64,000 nt of DNA, from the NCBI RefSeq assembly GCF_047675955.1, contig NC_132918.1:90511106-90575105 (forward strand). Reading direction: 5' to 3'. Of the stretch, positions 22,551 to 33,688 are shown piece after piece. The position numbers were made by a program, and so were the translations under genes. How positions within the stretch are numbered: position 1 is the stretch's first letter; each line of letters starts with the position of its first letter. The notes beneath the pieces are model-generated. The model was not told the origin of the DNA. It ran no database searches and saw only the letters and a list, made by a program, of their open reading frames with translations. The DNA comes from Chlorocebus sabaeus. Its lineage: Eukaryota > Chordata > Mammalia > Primates > Cercopithecidae.

Positions 22551-23190
22551 GGCCAGGCACGATGGCTAATGCCCGTAATCCCAGCACTTTGGGAAGCTGA
22601 GGTGGGCGGATCATTTGAGGTCAGGAGTTTGAGATCAGCCTGCCCAATGTGGTGAAACCCTGTCTCTACTAAAAATACAAAAATTATGCCAGGTGCAGTG
22701 GCTCATGCCTGTAATCCTAGCACTTTGGGAGGCTGAGGTGGGGGCATCACCTGCAGTCAAGAGTTTGAGACCAGCCTGGTCAACATGGCAAAACCCCGTC
22801 TCTACTAAAAATACAAAAAATTAGCCAGGTGCGGTGGCAGGTACCTGTAATCCCAGCTACTCGGGAGGCTGATGCAGGAGAATTGCTCGAATGTGGGAGA
22901 CAGAGGTTGCAGTAAGCCAAGATCGCACCATTGCACTCTAACTTGGGCAATAGAGCAAAAACTCCATCTCAAAAAAAAAACAAAACAAAAACAAACAAAC
23001 AAAAAATACAAAAATTAGCTGGGCGTGGTGGCGCAGTCCTATAATCCCAGCTACTTGGGAGGCTGAGGCACAAGAATGACATGAACCTGGGAGGCGGAGG
23101 CTGCAGTGAGCCGAGATCGTGCCACTGCACTCCAGCCTGGGTGACAGAGTGAGACTCCATCTCAAAAAAATAATAAATAAATAAATAAAT
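22551..23190 (+). mobile_element. Alu split by a second Alu (nested pair)
   Basis: The outer Alu is 22551-22686 plus 23018-23190. The inner Alu (22687-23001) is flanked by AAAAATACAAAAATTA (22671-22686 and 23002-23017). The outer tail is (TAAA)n. Confidence 0.94.
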
Positions 23191-23449
23191 ATGATTTTTA
23201 ACGGGATATGAGGTAATTTGAAAGCAATCCTACTAAGGTTATAGTGCATCCACCTTGGACCTGGCACTAGCTGGAAATCACTGCTCCACTTGCATTAAGC
23301 TTCCCCACGGAGAAGCCCTGGTCTCAGGATTTTAAGGGTGCTATGCACTCAGTCTCCATAGCACCTCCTCTGGAGGCGACCTCTGCTGACACTCTTTGTA
23401 CCAACGAGGTGAATTTGCCCGGGTTACTTCCTGGTAAACTACGAAGCCA

Positions 23450-23721
23450 GAATGTAAGCCCAGGTCTCCCACAAACCCGCGCTCTCAGTGCCTGGGGACA
23501 GGCTAGAATGTAAGCCTAGGTCTCCCACAAACCCGCGCTCTCAGTGCCTGGGGACAGGCTAGAATGTACGCCTAGGTCTCCCACAAACCCGTGCTCTCAG
23601 TGCCTGGGGACAGGCTAGAATGTAAGCCTAGGTCTCCCACAAACCCGTGCTCTCAGTGCCTGGGGACAGGCTAGAATGTAAGCCTAGGTCTCCCACAAGC
23701 GTGCGCCCTCAGTGCCTGGGG
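23450..23721. repeat. 56-bp tandem repeat in APOD intron 1, about 4.8 copies
   Basis: Units begin at 23450, 23506, 23562, 23618 and 23674 with GAATGTAAGCC, and contain GGTCTCCCACAAACC and CTCAGTGCCTGGGG. Copies are nearly identical. The array lies about 580 bp inside intron 1 from exon 1. Confidence 0.93.
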
Positions 23722-24074
23722 TCACAGCACTTGACCTCAAAGACCTGCAGAACATGAAGGACTAGATTTTGAAATTTCACCTCATAAAATAAAATAGGTT
23801 CCGATAAGTCATTAGGTCTCAAAGACTCATTTAGCCATTAAATACAACAAGAAACGTATCTCCCAAACACAGTATTTTATGATATTAAATGCATTTTCTA
23901 TTCACACCATTAATTCCAGTTTCCAGACTATTTTACTGTGATGCACAGTTGGACAGCTCGCTGAGAATTCACCTGGCACAGTGTTTGTGCGTCGAGAAAT
24001 TCCTTATTGTCCAGTTTGGAGGGGGAAGCAAACGATGCTGGGATGAGTTCACGCCGGGTTTGGTTTTATCTTAG

Positions 24075-24230
24075 GCCTGTTGCTAGTGTATCTACCTCAG
24101 TTTCGTCACCGGAAGAATGGCTCTGATAATACCTACCTTGTACATTTGTTTGAGGAAAAATGAGAACAAGTCTAACGCTACCGGCACAAACTCTCAATCA
24201 GTGGTGATTATATGTAGCTGAAAAGGGGCA
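24075..24230 (-). mobile_element. MIR element just inside APOD intron 1
   Basis: CTCAGTTTCGTCACCGGAAG followed by GATAATACCTACCTTG is the reverse of a MIR. It lies within 100-230 bp of exon 1. Confidence 0.6.
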
Positions 24231-24302
24231 ATGGAGAACCAAGACCGTTCCTATTTTAGACATTATTATCATAAATGAAAAGGTGAAAACTACAGTACAT
24301 AC

Positions 24303-24365
24303 CTTTTCTTTCAAGATGAAGGCAGTTTCCAGATGCAGAATCAGCCGATTTGAGATGCCTGTCTT
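24303..24365 (-). other. APOD: APOD exon 1 (non-coding 5' UTR), 5' end approximate
   Basis: The exon runs from about 30 nt below the TATA box to a strong donor, AAAAG|GTATGT, with GT at 24301-24302. It contains no ATG in frame with APOD. It would splice over about 5.6 kb to the coding exon at 18.7 kb. The 5' limit is an estimate. Confidence 0.65.
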
Positions 24366-24388
24366 GGTGACTGGCCTCTCCCAAGCGA

Positions 24389-24395
24389 TTTTATA
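24389..24395 (-). promoter_or_regulatory. APOD: TATA box of the APOD promoter
   Basis: TATAAAA reads on the minus strand about 30 bp upstream of the inferred start of non-coding exon 1. A GC-box-like GGGGCGTGGCC lies further upstream at 24432-24442. The human APOD promoter is described as TATA-containing. The transcription start itself (about 24365) is inferred from spacing, not seen. Confidence 0.7.
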
Positions 24396-24572
24396 AGCTT
24401 CTTCAGATCTCTGATGTTTACTTCTCATGCAGGCCACGCCCCTGCTCCAGCCAGGAGAGCTGGCCTAAAAGCTTAGTCTGTACCGAAACACAAAGATGGG
24501 ATGTTGTGTCCACCCTCCTCCCCCAATTTCCTTCACAGCTGCTCCCTGAAGGAGAAATGAGATATTGTTTTC

Positions 24573-24592
24573 GTGTGTGTGTGTGTGTGTGC
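24573..24592. repeat. (GT)n/(CA)n alternating purine-pyrimidine tract upstream of APOD
   Basis: Ten GT units about 200 bp upstream of the inferred APOD start, followed by a GA-rich stretch to about 24620. Published work on human APOD describes an alternating purine-pyrimidine stretch in the proximal promoter; this is probably its counterpart and could adopt Z-DNA. Confidence 0.75.
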
Positions 24593-25429
24593 AAGAGAGA
24601 GTATGTGTGAGAGAGAGACAAACTATTTTCATTCATAACTTTTTTTTTTTTTTTGCTATGTGGATTTTCTAATTTAATTTTTTTGGTCAGAATGCACTTT
24701 TAAGTTCCAGCAGGACGTGTTGCAACATGTTTTTAAACATCTGGTGTTTATTTTTCATTTTTGTGTAAATGAAAAATCAACAAGCTCGTTTCCTGAAGTG
24801 GAACACAGACTCTAATGGGAGCCAGGTAACAGAGCGAGGGTTACGAGGCAGAGCTGGCTTTCTCCACGGTCCTGGGCAGCCGCCTGACTTCTCTGAGCCA
24901 CAGTCTCCTCGTTGTAAGTAGGAGCTGTCATTTCTATCTCCACCAGAGCCAGATGTGTAGGGGAGATACCAGTTCTCTAACAACTGGGGCTAAAAGTTGA
25001 GACTGCAGAAGGCATCTTCTGTCGCTCTGTTCTCTGTCCCTTTTGTGACCCCTCCAGCCACATGTTCAAGGCAGTCTGTCAGGGAGTGGGGAGTGTGGAC
25101 TGAAACCCAGGGGTGCTGTTGGTCCAGCCTTCTCTCTCCTGGTGGAATGAACAACTTTGACTCTTGTGAGTGAAATTCTTTCTTTGTGATAGGCAGGAGG
25201 TATTTTTAGAGACATTTAGATAAGGCCGTGCCTTCGTAGTAGATTTAGACTCCTAAATAAAATTCACTCTAAAATATGTAAGCAACAGAGCTACATTTAC
25301 AGCACTGAGTCTATAAACATGAAAACAGCAACACAGAACCTTAACATTCCAAATGCTGTGAGCTCTTTAAGATGTTCTTCGCCTTTTCAGAAACATAAGA
25401 AATTCTTATTCCTGCCCAGGGCCTGCCTC

Positions 25430-25748
25430 TTGCTGACCTCCTTTGCTGCCCTCCCCTGAGAGCTCTGCGCAGCTCCCTTCCTCACTCCAGGTCCTTGCTC
25501 AAATGGCACTTTTCCCTAAAAGGCTTCCTGGCCTTTTCAAAAATAGCACTCTTGTCACCGTTCCTTTCCCTGCTTCATTATATCTTTACCCGAAATTCTC
25601 TCCCTTATTTATACATTATCTTGCTTCATATGTTTCCCCAGGAGGATAGGAGCTTGAGGGGTGCCAAGAATTTGTCTCTGTGACTCTGTGTTGTACCCCA
25701 GCGGCTAAGCATATACTAAGTGCTCAGTAAATACTTATAAATTAAATG
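25430..25748 (+). mobile_element. L2 3' end
   Basis: GCTCAAATGGCACTTTTCCC, then GGAGCTTGAGGGGTGCCAAG and AAGTGCTCAGTAAATACTTA are L2-like. Confidence 0.65.
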
Positions 25749-26432
25749 GATGCTATCCAAAGAACTTAGTGAGTTTCTAAGATAGACAAAAGGCACCAAA
25801 GGTAATATCCATGCGATTTTGATTTCACTTGTATTTCTGGAAAAGCACTAGCCTGTATGTTTCTGTCTTCTTCACCTGTGTCACATTTGCCACCAAGAAT
25901 TGCCTGTCGTTGAAGAAATACACAATTAGCCGCTTTTCAGCTTAATACAAAAACTTCTCTCTCCTGTAAGGAGTTGCACCGTTTTCCACAAAGCAATATT
26001 TTGCCTAAGTTTCCAAATATGTGTGTTGGAGTTGGAGATATCTGTGTCTTTGAGCTTTCAGCACTGAAGTTGGCAACCATGGAGCTGAAGGTCCCAGTCT
26101 AGGAGAAAAGCCGCACCATCTTCCTGGGTCTCGGTTTATTTGTTCTGTAAGTATTGGGAAGTGGTATACCTTAGGGAAATCTTCTCTTCACATGTTTCTG
26201 GAATGTGTAGCCAGTAACACATTCTTAAGCGTCATAAAACAAATCAGACCTACATTCTAAACAAGTCCCAAAATAAATACACGTTTGTTCAGAACAATTA
26301 AAACAGTACCAAAATGCAGGACTCAAGAAACGTGAGCACCTCATCATCCCACACTTTTGTTTGTAATTATTCCTCTAGATCTTTCTATACAGATCCGTAC
26401 GTAATAATAACAATATTCGATGTTCTGAAAGT

Positions 26433-26737
26433 TTTTTTTTTTTTTTGAGACTGACTCTCACTCACTCTGTCATCCAGGCTGGAGTGCGGTGGTGCAATCT
26501 TGGTTCACTGCAACCTCTGCCTTCCTGGTTCAAGTGATTCTCCTGCCTCTGCCTCCCGAGTAGCTGGGATGACAGGCACAGGCCACTGCACCCAACTGAT
26601 TTTTGTATTTTTAGGAGAGATGGGATTTCACCATGTTGGCCAGACTGGTCTCGAACTCCTGACCTCAGGTGATCCGCCCACCTCAGTCTCCCAAAGTGCT
26701 GGGATTACAGACAGGCCTGAGCCAAGACACCCAGCCA
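26433..26737 (-). mobile_element. Alu upstream of APOD
   Basis: Complete reverse-oriented Alu; diverged. Confidence 0.93.
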
Positions 26738-26834
26738 AGAAACTTTTCAAAAATGTAGCAATGAATCTATCTCTCTATATCAATACACGTACATCTACCT
26801 CATTCTTTCACCTGCTGCAAAATCTTGCTTTTAC

Positions 26835-26951
26835 CTGACAGCACATTTCTTAAAGAGACAGTCTGTGGTCTGTGGTGTTTCCGGAAAGCAGTTTTCTGTT
26901 GGGTGATCTTTCTTCATGTAGGTGATTGCCTCAGTGGTTTCACTCCAAGAC
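26835..26951 (-). other. Exon-like segment upstream of APOD (candidate B)
   Basis: Bounded by CATCTCCCCTGCAG| and GCTGTCAG|GTAAAA on the APOD strand. It is 117 nt with one frame fully open, containing ENCFPETPQTTDCLFKKC. Entering and leaving in phase 2, it could splice in frame to APOD exon 2 at the 18742 acceptor. No family recognised; could be chance. Confidence 0.3.
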
Positions 26952-27194
26952 CTGCAGGGGAGATGCAGTTATTTGAGTGGACTCTTTGTGGCAAGAAATA
27001 GAGAACTATCTCATTTCCTAAAAAAAAATGTTTCCGGATGAAGAATTCTGTATTTCTTAATAAGTGGTTCTCTCCACTACCAGAGTCATCCTGTATGCCT
27101 TTCTAAAGTGATTTTTTTTTTGTCAGTTAGAATAAAGGGGACGGACAAATGTACTTTTCATGTGAAAATGCAGACTGAGAGGTTTCAATCATTC

Positions 27195-27480
27195 ACCTTC
27201 ACTCTTTAAGACTCGGTTCAAATGTCCCCCTCCCTGGGTCATCTTCTGGATCTCTAACCCACCTCACATAGCGTTCTCCCGTCCGCTTTGTGTTTTCGTG
27301 GCATGTATCACCCTGTCCTCACTCATTACACTGTGCTTATGCCTCCATCTCCTTCTGGAGACGGTCAGATCCATCCAAGTAGGTTTGTCTTTCTATCCCT
27401 GGTACCTTACATGATGCCTGACATGCAGGTGTTTACTAAATATTATTCCGTGGATGATGGAATGAATAGTAGAATGCTAG
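27195..27480 (+). mobile_element. L2 3' end
   Basis: CGGTTCAAATGTCCCCCTCC ... GTTTACTAAATATTATTCCGTGG and ATGGAATGAAT resemble L2. Confidence 0.6.
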
Positions 27481-27795
27481 ATTCTCAGTCCTTGCTGGGC
27501 TTCTTACAGACCTTGTTATTCAATCAGACGCCCTCTTTCCTCTCCCTCCCGCCCCCTTGTGGCCATTTCCCTTCTCACTGGGCTCTGGAACCAGTTGAAA
27601 GTTGAATGGTGCCAAGTATCTGGTCAACAGGAAGACAGCAATCAAACTGGTGAAAACAGCAGCTTGATACGGCATGCAGGAAAAAACGCTGAACGGGGGC
27701 AGGAGGCCTGGATTCTGGTCCTAGCTCTGTTACTAATTTATTTACCCATTTATTCATGCATTCAACAACATATAGCCACACTATGTGAGTGTATG

Positions 27796-28065
27796 TACAC
27801 ACACACATACACCACACACACACCACACCCACACACACCACACCCTCACACACCACACCACACACCACACACACCACACACCACACACACCACACACCAC
27901 ACACACCACACACACACACCACACACACCCCACACACACACACACACCACACACACACACCACACACACCCCCCCACACACCGCACACCACACACACACA
28001 CCACACACACACACCACACACCACACACACACACCACACAAACACACACCACACACACACACACA
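27796..28065. repeat. Long compound CA-type microsatellite (ACACACACC variants)
   Basis: About 270 bp of CA dinucleotides broken at intervals by CC, giving CACACC periodicity. The His/Thr and Val/Cys/Gly open frames on the two strands are repeat artefacts. Confidence 0.95.
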
Positions 28066-29270
28066 TACGGTGGAGCACTGTTCTGAGTCCTGCAGATATA
28101 CTGGTGAAGAAGAAAGACAATGTCTCAGCCCTTGTGGGACTTACCTCCCAGAAGAGAGATAGACAGGAAAAATATAGGAAAATACCTATTGTTCCTGTCT
28201 ATCTGTGTGACTCTCCTCTGGGAGGTAAGGAAAGAGAATACGATGACGTGATAGGAAGTGGAGGGTGCCCACTTCAGTCCTGTGGTCAGGAAAAGCCTCT
28301 TTGAGTATTGACATTTCAGCTGAGATGTGAATGATGAAAGGGAACCAGTCATTCAAACATCAAAGAGAAGAGTGTTCCAGGAAGAACCGCCAGTGCAGGG
28401 GTCCTAAGGTGGGAACGGACTTTAAGTTTTTAAGCGACAGAGAGATCAGTGTGGCTGGAGCAGAGCTGAGGAGGAAGTGAGTGCAGAGAGGTAGGCAGAA
28501 ACCAGGATATATCTTGCTTTGAGGACTTTGAATTTTATTTCAAGTACAGTGGGAGTCATGGGAGGGTTTTAGACAAGAGCATGACATGGCCATTTGGGCT
28601 TCACTGTCAAGAGTGGAGAATAAAATGGTGACAGATGGATCAGCTGAGGAGCCATTGCAGTCATTTGGGAAACAGTTTGATGGTGGTTTGGGTGAGAGTG
28701 ATTAGCATACAGATGGAGAGAAGTGGGCAAGTTTGGAATGTGCTTTGGAGATAAAGCAGACAAGACTTGCTGATGGGCTGCCAGTGGAAGATGAGGAAAG
28801 CCGGGAATCGAGACTGGCTCTTAGATGTAAAGGTTGAACAATTGGGTGAACATGCCTGCCAGCTGCTACAAATAGGAAGCCTGGAGGGCGAGTCTGGGAG
28901 AAGAACTCAAGTTCTTCATGGATAAGCTATGTTTGAGTTGCCCCATCAGACATCTAAGTGAAAATGTTAAGAAAGCAATTAGATATTCAAGTGAAGTTTG
29001 GGGGAAAATCAGGGCTGGAGACAGAGATTGGGAAGTCATCAGAACATACATGGTCTTCAAAGTCATGAGCCTGGATGGGATCACTAAGGGAGAACATTCA
29101 GAAATGGAAGAAAAGAATGCCCAGGACGGATCCCTGGTACCCTCTAACCTTTAGAAACTGATTAGAGGAGAAGGAGCCAACAAAAGAGGCAGGGGGAGCA
29201 AGGAGGGCAGAAGCCCAGTTTGAATGGGTTGGGGAGGGAAAGAGGAGGCAGCAATGCTCTTTACATGTGA
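28066..29270 (+). mobile_element. Long ancient mammalian interspersed repeat, class not assigned
   Basis: Familiar dispersed blocks: AGTGTGGCTGGAGCAGAGC, CATGGGAGGGTTTTAGACAAG, ATTGCAGTCATTTGGG and GGAAGTCATCAGAACATACA. It has no intact open frame. Confidence 0.5.
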
Positions 29271-29669
29271 AAGAAATTAGAGAAATAGTTAGTAGTCAAA
29301 CAGAGACCTGGAGGTTAAGGGAGGTGCTTACAGCATGCACAGAGGGACGATCTAGTAGAGGAGAAATCTGCAGGAGAGAGGGAAGGGATCCAGAGTGCAG
29401 GCGGAGGTGGGCTTTGGGAGAAATGAAGGTTCTGTGTCTGTAGAAACAAGAGGAAGGCAGAGAGTCGGCACCCAGATGAAGAGCTGTGTAGATCAGGAAG
29501 AAGCTGAGGCAGGATTTTCTCTTTGTGTGATTGTGGTCAACTCATGCCCTTTGCTGAGATGTGTGGGAGAAATAGATCTGCTCTGATAATGGTGGAGGGG
29601 CTTCTCTGAACACATCCACTTGGCTAACAACACCTGTGTTAGCACCTGCTTTATTCATAAGGGACACAG

Positions 29670-31068
29670 TGTGGCATTGGGGGAACCTGCCCCTAATATT
29701 TCAACGTAGGTTCTTTCTATTTTCCATAAGTGTCGGCTGGCTGAGAAATAAAGAGAAGGAGTACAAAGAGAGGATTTTTACAGCTGGGCCACTGGGGCTG
29801 ACATCACATATCGGTAGGACCATGATGCCTACTTGAGCCTCAAACCAGCAAGTTTTTTATTAAGGGTTTCAAAAGGGGAGGGGGTGTAAAACAGGGAGTA
29901 GGCACAAAGATCACATGCTTCAAAAGGCAAAAAGCAGAACTACTAATAAGGGTCTAACAAAGATCACATGCTTCTGAGGGGACAGGACAAAGGGAAAAGC
30001 AGAACCACTGATAAGGGTCCGACAAAGATCACAAGGCAAAGAGCAAAAGCAGAACTACTGATAAGGGTCTATGTTCAGCAGTGAATGTATTGTCTTGATA
30101 AACATCTTAACAGAAAACAGGGTTTGAGAGCAGAGAACCAGTCTGACCACAAATTTACCAGGATGGAGTTTTTCCCCACCCTAATAAGACTGAGGCTACT
30201 GCAGGAGACCAGGGCATATCTCAGTCCTTATCTCAACCACATAAGACAGACACTCCCAGAGTGGCCGTTCATAGACCTCCCCCCAGGAATGCATTCCTTT
30301 CCCAGGGTATTAATATTAATATTCCTTGCTAGGAAAAGAATTTGGTGATATCTTTCTTACTTGCATGTCCGTCTATAGGCTGTCTGCAAGAAGAAAAATA
30401 TGGCTCTTTTTGCCCAGCCCCGTAGGCAGTCAGACCTTATGGCTCTCTTCCCTCGTTCCCTAAAAATCGCTGTTATTCTGTTCTTTTTCAAGGTGCACTG
30501 ATTTCATATTTTTCAAACACACATGTTTTACAATCAATTTGTAGAGTTAACACAACTATCACAGTGGTCCTGAGGTGATGTATATCCTCACCTTACAAAG
30601 ATAACAGGATTAAGAGATTAAAGTAAAGGCAGGCCTAAGAAATTATGAAAGTAAGAGGCCGGGTGTGGTGGCTCAAGCCTGTAATCCCAGCACTTTGGGA
30701 GGCTGAGATGGGCGGATCACAAGGTCAGGAGATCGAGACCATCCTGGCTAACACGGTGAAACCCCATCTCTACTAAAAAATACAAAAAACTAGCCAGGCG
30801 AGGTGGCGGGCACCTGTAGTCCCAGCTACTTGGGAGGCTGAGGCAGGAGAATGGCGTAAACCTGGGAGGCAGAGCTTGCAGTGAGCTGAGATCCGGCCAC
30901 TGCACTCTAGCCTGGGTGACAGAGTGAGACTCCGTCTCAAAAAAAAAAAAGAAATTATGAAAGTATTATTTGGGAACTGATAAATGTCCATGAAATCTTC
31001 ACAATTTATGTTCCTCTGCCACGGCTCCAGCCGGTCCCTCCATTCAGGGTCCCTGACTTCCCGCAACA
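29670..31068 (-). mobile_element. ERVK-like solo LTR, minus strand, interrupted by a young Alu
   Basis: On the minus strand it starts TGTTGCGGGAAGTCAGGG (ending at 31068) and finishes near GGGGCAGGTTCCCC at about 29675. AATAAAAAACTTGCTGG (near 29855) gives the poly(A)/promoter region. Internal repeats of GCAGAACYACTRATAAGGG lie at 29930-30070. It resembles betaretrovirus-like (HML) LTRs. No gag-pol-env follows, so it is a solo LTR. The subfamily and exact target duplication are unclear. Confidence 0.75.
30655..30949 (+). mobile_element. Young Alu (AluY type) inserted in the ERVK-like LTR
   Basis: Complete Alu with poly(A), flanked by the 16-bp duplication AGAAATTATGAAAGTA (30639-30654 and 30950-30965). 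Confidence 0.95.
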
Positions 31069-31235
31069 ATGTGGAAGGTGCAACCCAGAGCTCATTAGAA
31101 TAGTGGCTCCTAACCACAGGACACAACACTTCAGGTCCTGCATAGGTGCTTTCTGTACCTTAGCTCTAATTGTCGCTACACCCTGAAAGGCAGGTATGAC
31201 TACTGTTCCCATTAGAGGGATGAAAACACAGAGAG

Positions 31236-31541
31236 GGCCAGGCGCAGTGGCTCATGCCTGTAATCCAAGCACTTTGGGAGGCTGAGGCAGGTGGATCACT
31301 TGAGGTCAGGAGTTCCAGACCAGCCTGGCCAACATGGTGAAACTCTGTCTCTACTAAAAATACAAAAATTGGCAGGGGTTGGTGGTGGGTGCCTGTAATC
31401 ACAGCTACTCAGGAGGCTGAGGCAGGAGAATCACTTGAACCCAGGAGGCAGAGGCTGCAGTGAGATGAGATGGTGCCACTGCACTCCAACCTGGGCGACA
31501 GAGCGAGACTCCAGCGCAAAAACCAAACAAACAAACAAACA
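31236..31541 (+). mobile_element. Alu
   Basis: Complete, with an (AAAC)n tail. Confidence 0.94.
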
Positions 31542-32701
31542 AAGGGGAGGGGGAGATGGCCATGCAACTTTTCTGAAGTGATGGAGTGAGAATTTAAACC
31601 CTGACCCAAACTCATGCTTTTAACCATTACATTCTCTTACCCCAGCAGGGAGAGAAAGGAGTGAAAGGGCTCAGCTAGGAGATGGGCCAGGGGTTGACGC
31701 CCTCAGGTTAAATACCTGCCAGTCTTCCCAGCAGAGCAAGGGGACACCAACTGCTCACTAATTCCTAACAAGGGTTGAGGGCCAAGATGTCGGTGGCAGG
31801 CTCAGAGGCCAGTGTTCTGGACTCCCTGACACTGACCACCTGAAAGCAGAGGAACTGACCCAGAGGAATTGACCCATCTGTTCAGTCCACAATCCAACAG
31901 CGCCACCCATCACATTTAGGAGTTGGACATCTCAACCGGTCACCAGGGCCCTGGCCAAATCCTCAGCCAAGTTACTATGGCCTTAAGCTTTTTCAGATGT
32001 TTACCGGGAAATAATCTTTGTGTGGTGTTGCAATCCTGGATAAAGCAAGGTCAGTGCTTCTGAATACACTGAGGGCCAGTAGGGCTTCCTCCACCCCTTC
32101 CCACATGGAGAAAATTCAGGAGTGTTCAAAGCAGAGGCAGCGAGATTTCTGTTTCATTTTTCTTAGTTTCCTGAAATATTAAATTAGTAAAAAACACAAA
32201 AGCACAGGTGCAGGAATAAGGAGATGGGTTTCCTGTCCCAGGCCTCTCACTTCTTAGCTGGGTGACCTTGGAGAGTTTCCTAAGTTCTCAGCAAGAGGTT
32301 TGGCTGTCAGGTGTTGATCATCTGAAATCCATGGATGTCCATGGGATGTTGGGTAGAATGGTTTTTCAGTGTAATTGAATTCCTTTGTGATCTCATGTCT
32401 TTTATTTTATGTATTTATGGATATTTTTTGCCAAGCTGTCAAAGGGGCACACGGCACAGAAATGTAGAAATGCTGCCAGAAGATCTGTGGGGTCCCAGCT
32501 TGACTCAATGTTCTGTCATTTCCATTAGCGTCCCTTCTGGGATTGGGGCTTCTTTTAACCAAGTCCTTCTGTCTGTGGAGGAGTTAAGGGAAGTTTCTCA
32601 ATGCTGGGTCAGAGAGGTAATAAACAAGAGGCAATGGAACCGTTCGCAAATGGGCTGGGCCCAGGCCCCTGGAGGGAGAGACTCAGGCTCTTGGGCCTCA
32701 C

Positions 32702-32821
32702 ATGCTGTCATCGTCTGGGTAGAGGGGCCGTAGCATCCACGCACTCATAAGCGGAGTTGGGGACCACCCCTGAGAGCAGGGGCAGGCTGCAGTCTGAGAT
32801 GTCTTGGAAGCCATGTGCTGC
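32702..32821 (-). other. Exon-like segment (candidate C)
   Basis: Bounded by TTTCTCTCTTGAG| and GACAGCAT|GTGAGG. It is 120 nt with one frame fully open in phase 2-2, compatible with candidate B. A second frame is open until a TGA three codons before the end. Confidence 0.2.
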
Positions 32822-32992
32822 CTCAAGAGAGAAAGAAGAGGGAGGGAGGGAAAGGGTGGGGGCAGGAGAGGAACTGTGACCTGGACCATCCTCCTGTCTT
32901 CGCATCACTTCCACTCCTACAACACGGCTTCTGATCATAAAGTGTGACGTTAGGATAAGTTCTGGTTCAGAGAGGTATCACTGAGCGATCAG

Positions 32993-33338
32993 CCAGTATC
33001 AGACGTGGACACTCATTGTGCCAGGCAGTTTATGCGTGTTTCTCTCTCATACCAGTATCAGACGTGGACACTCATTGTGCCAGGCAGTTTATGCGTGTTT
33101 CTCTCTCATACCAGTATCAGACGTGGACACTCATTGTGCCAGGCAGTTTATGCGTGTTTCTCTCTCATACCAGTATCAGACGTGGACACTCATTGTGCCA
33201 GGCAGTTTATGCGTGTTTCTCTCTGACAACAGTATCAGACGTGGACACTCGTGCTAGGCAGTTTGTGTGTGTTTCTCTGTGACACCAGTATCAGACGTGG
33301 ACACTCATTGTGCCAGGCAGTTTATGTTTCTCTCTTGT
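32993..33338. repeat. 60-bp tandem repeat, about 5.7 copies
   Basis: The unit includes CCAGTATCAGACGTGGACAC and CAGGCAGTTTATGCGTG. The first four copies (from 32993, 33053, 33113 and 33173) appear almost identical, and the last two are diverged or shortened. Because 60 is divisible by 3, overlapping open frames run through it, with no sign of a real gene. Confidence 0.94.
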
Positions 33339-33344
33339 AGAAAC

Positions 33345-33480
33345 CATGTAGGTATGCATGATGACAACCACCTTCTCAGGGAGAGAACAGGCTCACAGAG
33401 GTCAACGAGCTTGCCTGACACGGCACAGTGAGTGGCCTAACCGAGATTCACACCTGGATCTGTCTGGCTCCAAAAGATGT
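33345..33480 (+). mobile_element. MIR fragment
   Basis: GGCTCACAGAGGTCAACGAG and CCGAGATTCACACCTGGATC match the MIR core and 3' part. Confidence 0.6.
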
Positions 33481-33663
33481 GTTTCTTGGTTTATTAGGCA
33501 CTGACAAAACTCTTCCACACGCACTGTCTGTGAATGGGAGCTACCAGCCGGCCTCTCAGCCCAGTGTCAGCCATTCCTCTCCCTCTCAGACTCAGCCATG
33601 CCCACAAGTGAAGAACAGGATTTGTATGTCTTCACTGAAGTCTGTAAGAAAATGACCATATTT

Positions 33664-33688
33664 TATGTATGTATGTATGTATGTACTC
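33664..33688. repeat. (GTAT)n microsatellite
   Basis: About six tandem TATG/GTAT tetranucleotides. Confidence 0.85.

Noticed and set aside
27559..28304. His/Thr-rich and Cys/Val-rich frames
   Set aside because: Translation of the CA microsatellite.
29670..31074. TGTGG as the target duplication of the ERVK-like LTR
   Set aside because: TGTGG occurs near both ends, but the implied LTR would not begin and end with TG/CA, so the duplication is left open.
33005..33282. Three overlapping frames reading a repeated CARQFMRVSL pattern
   Set aside because: The 60-bp repeat is divisible by 3, which explains the repeated peptide; no splice or promoter context.
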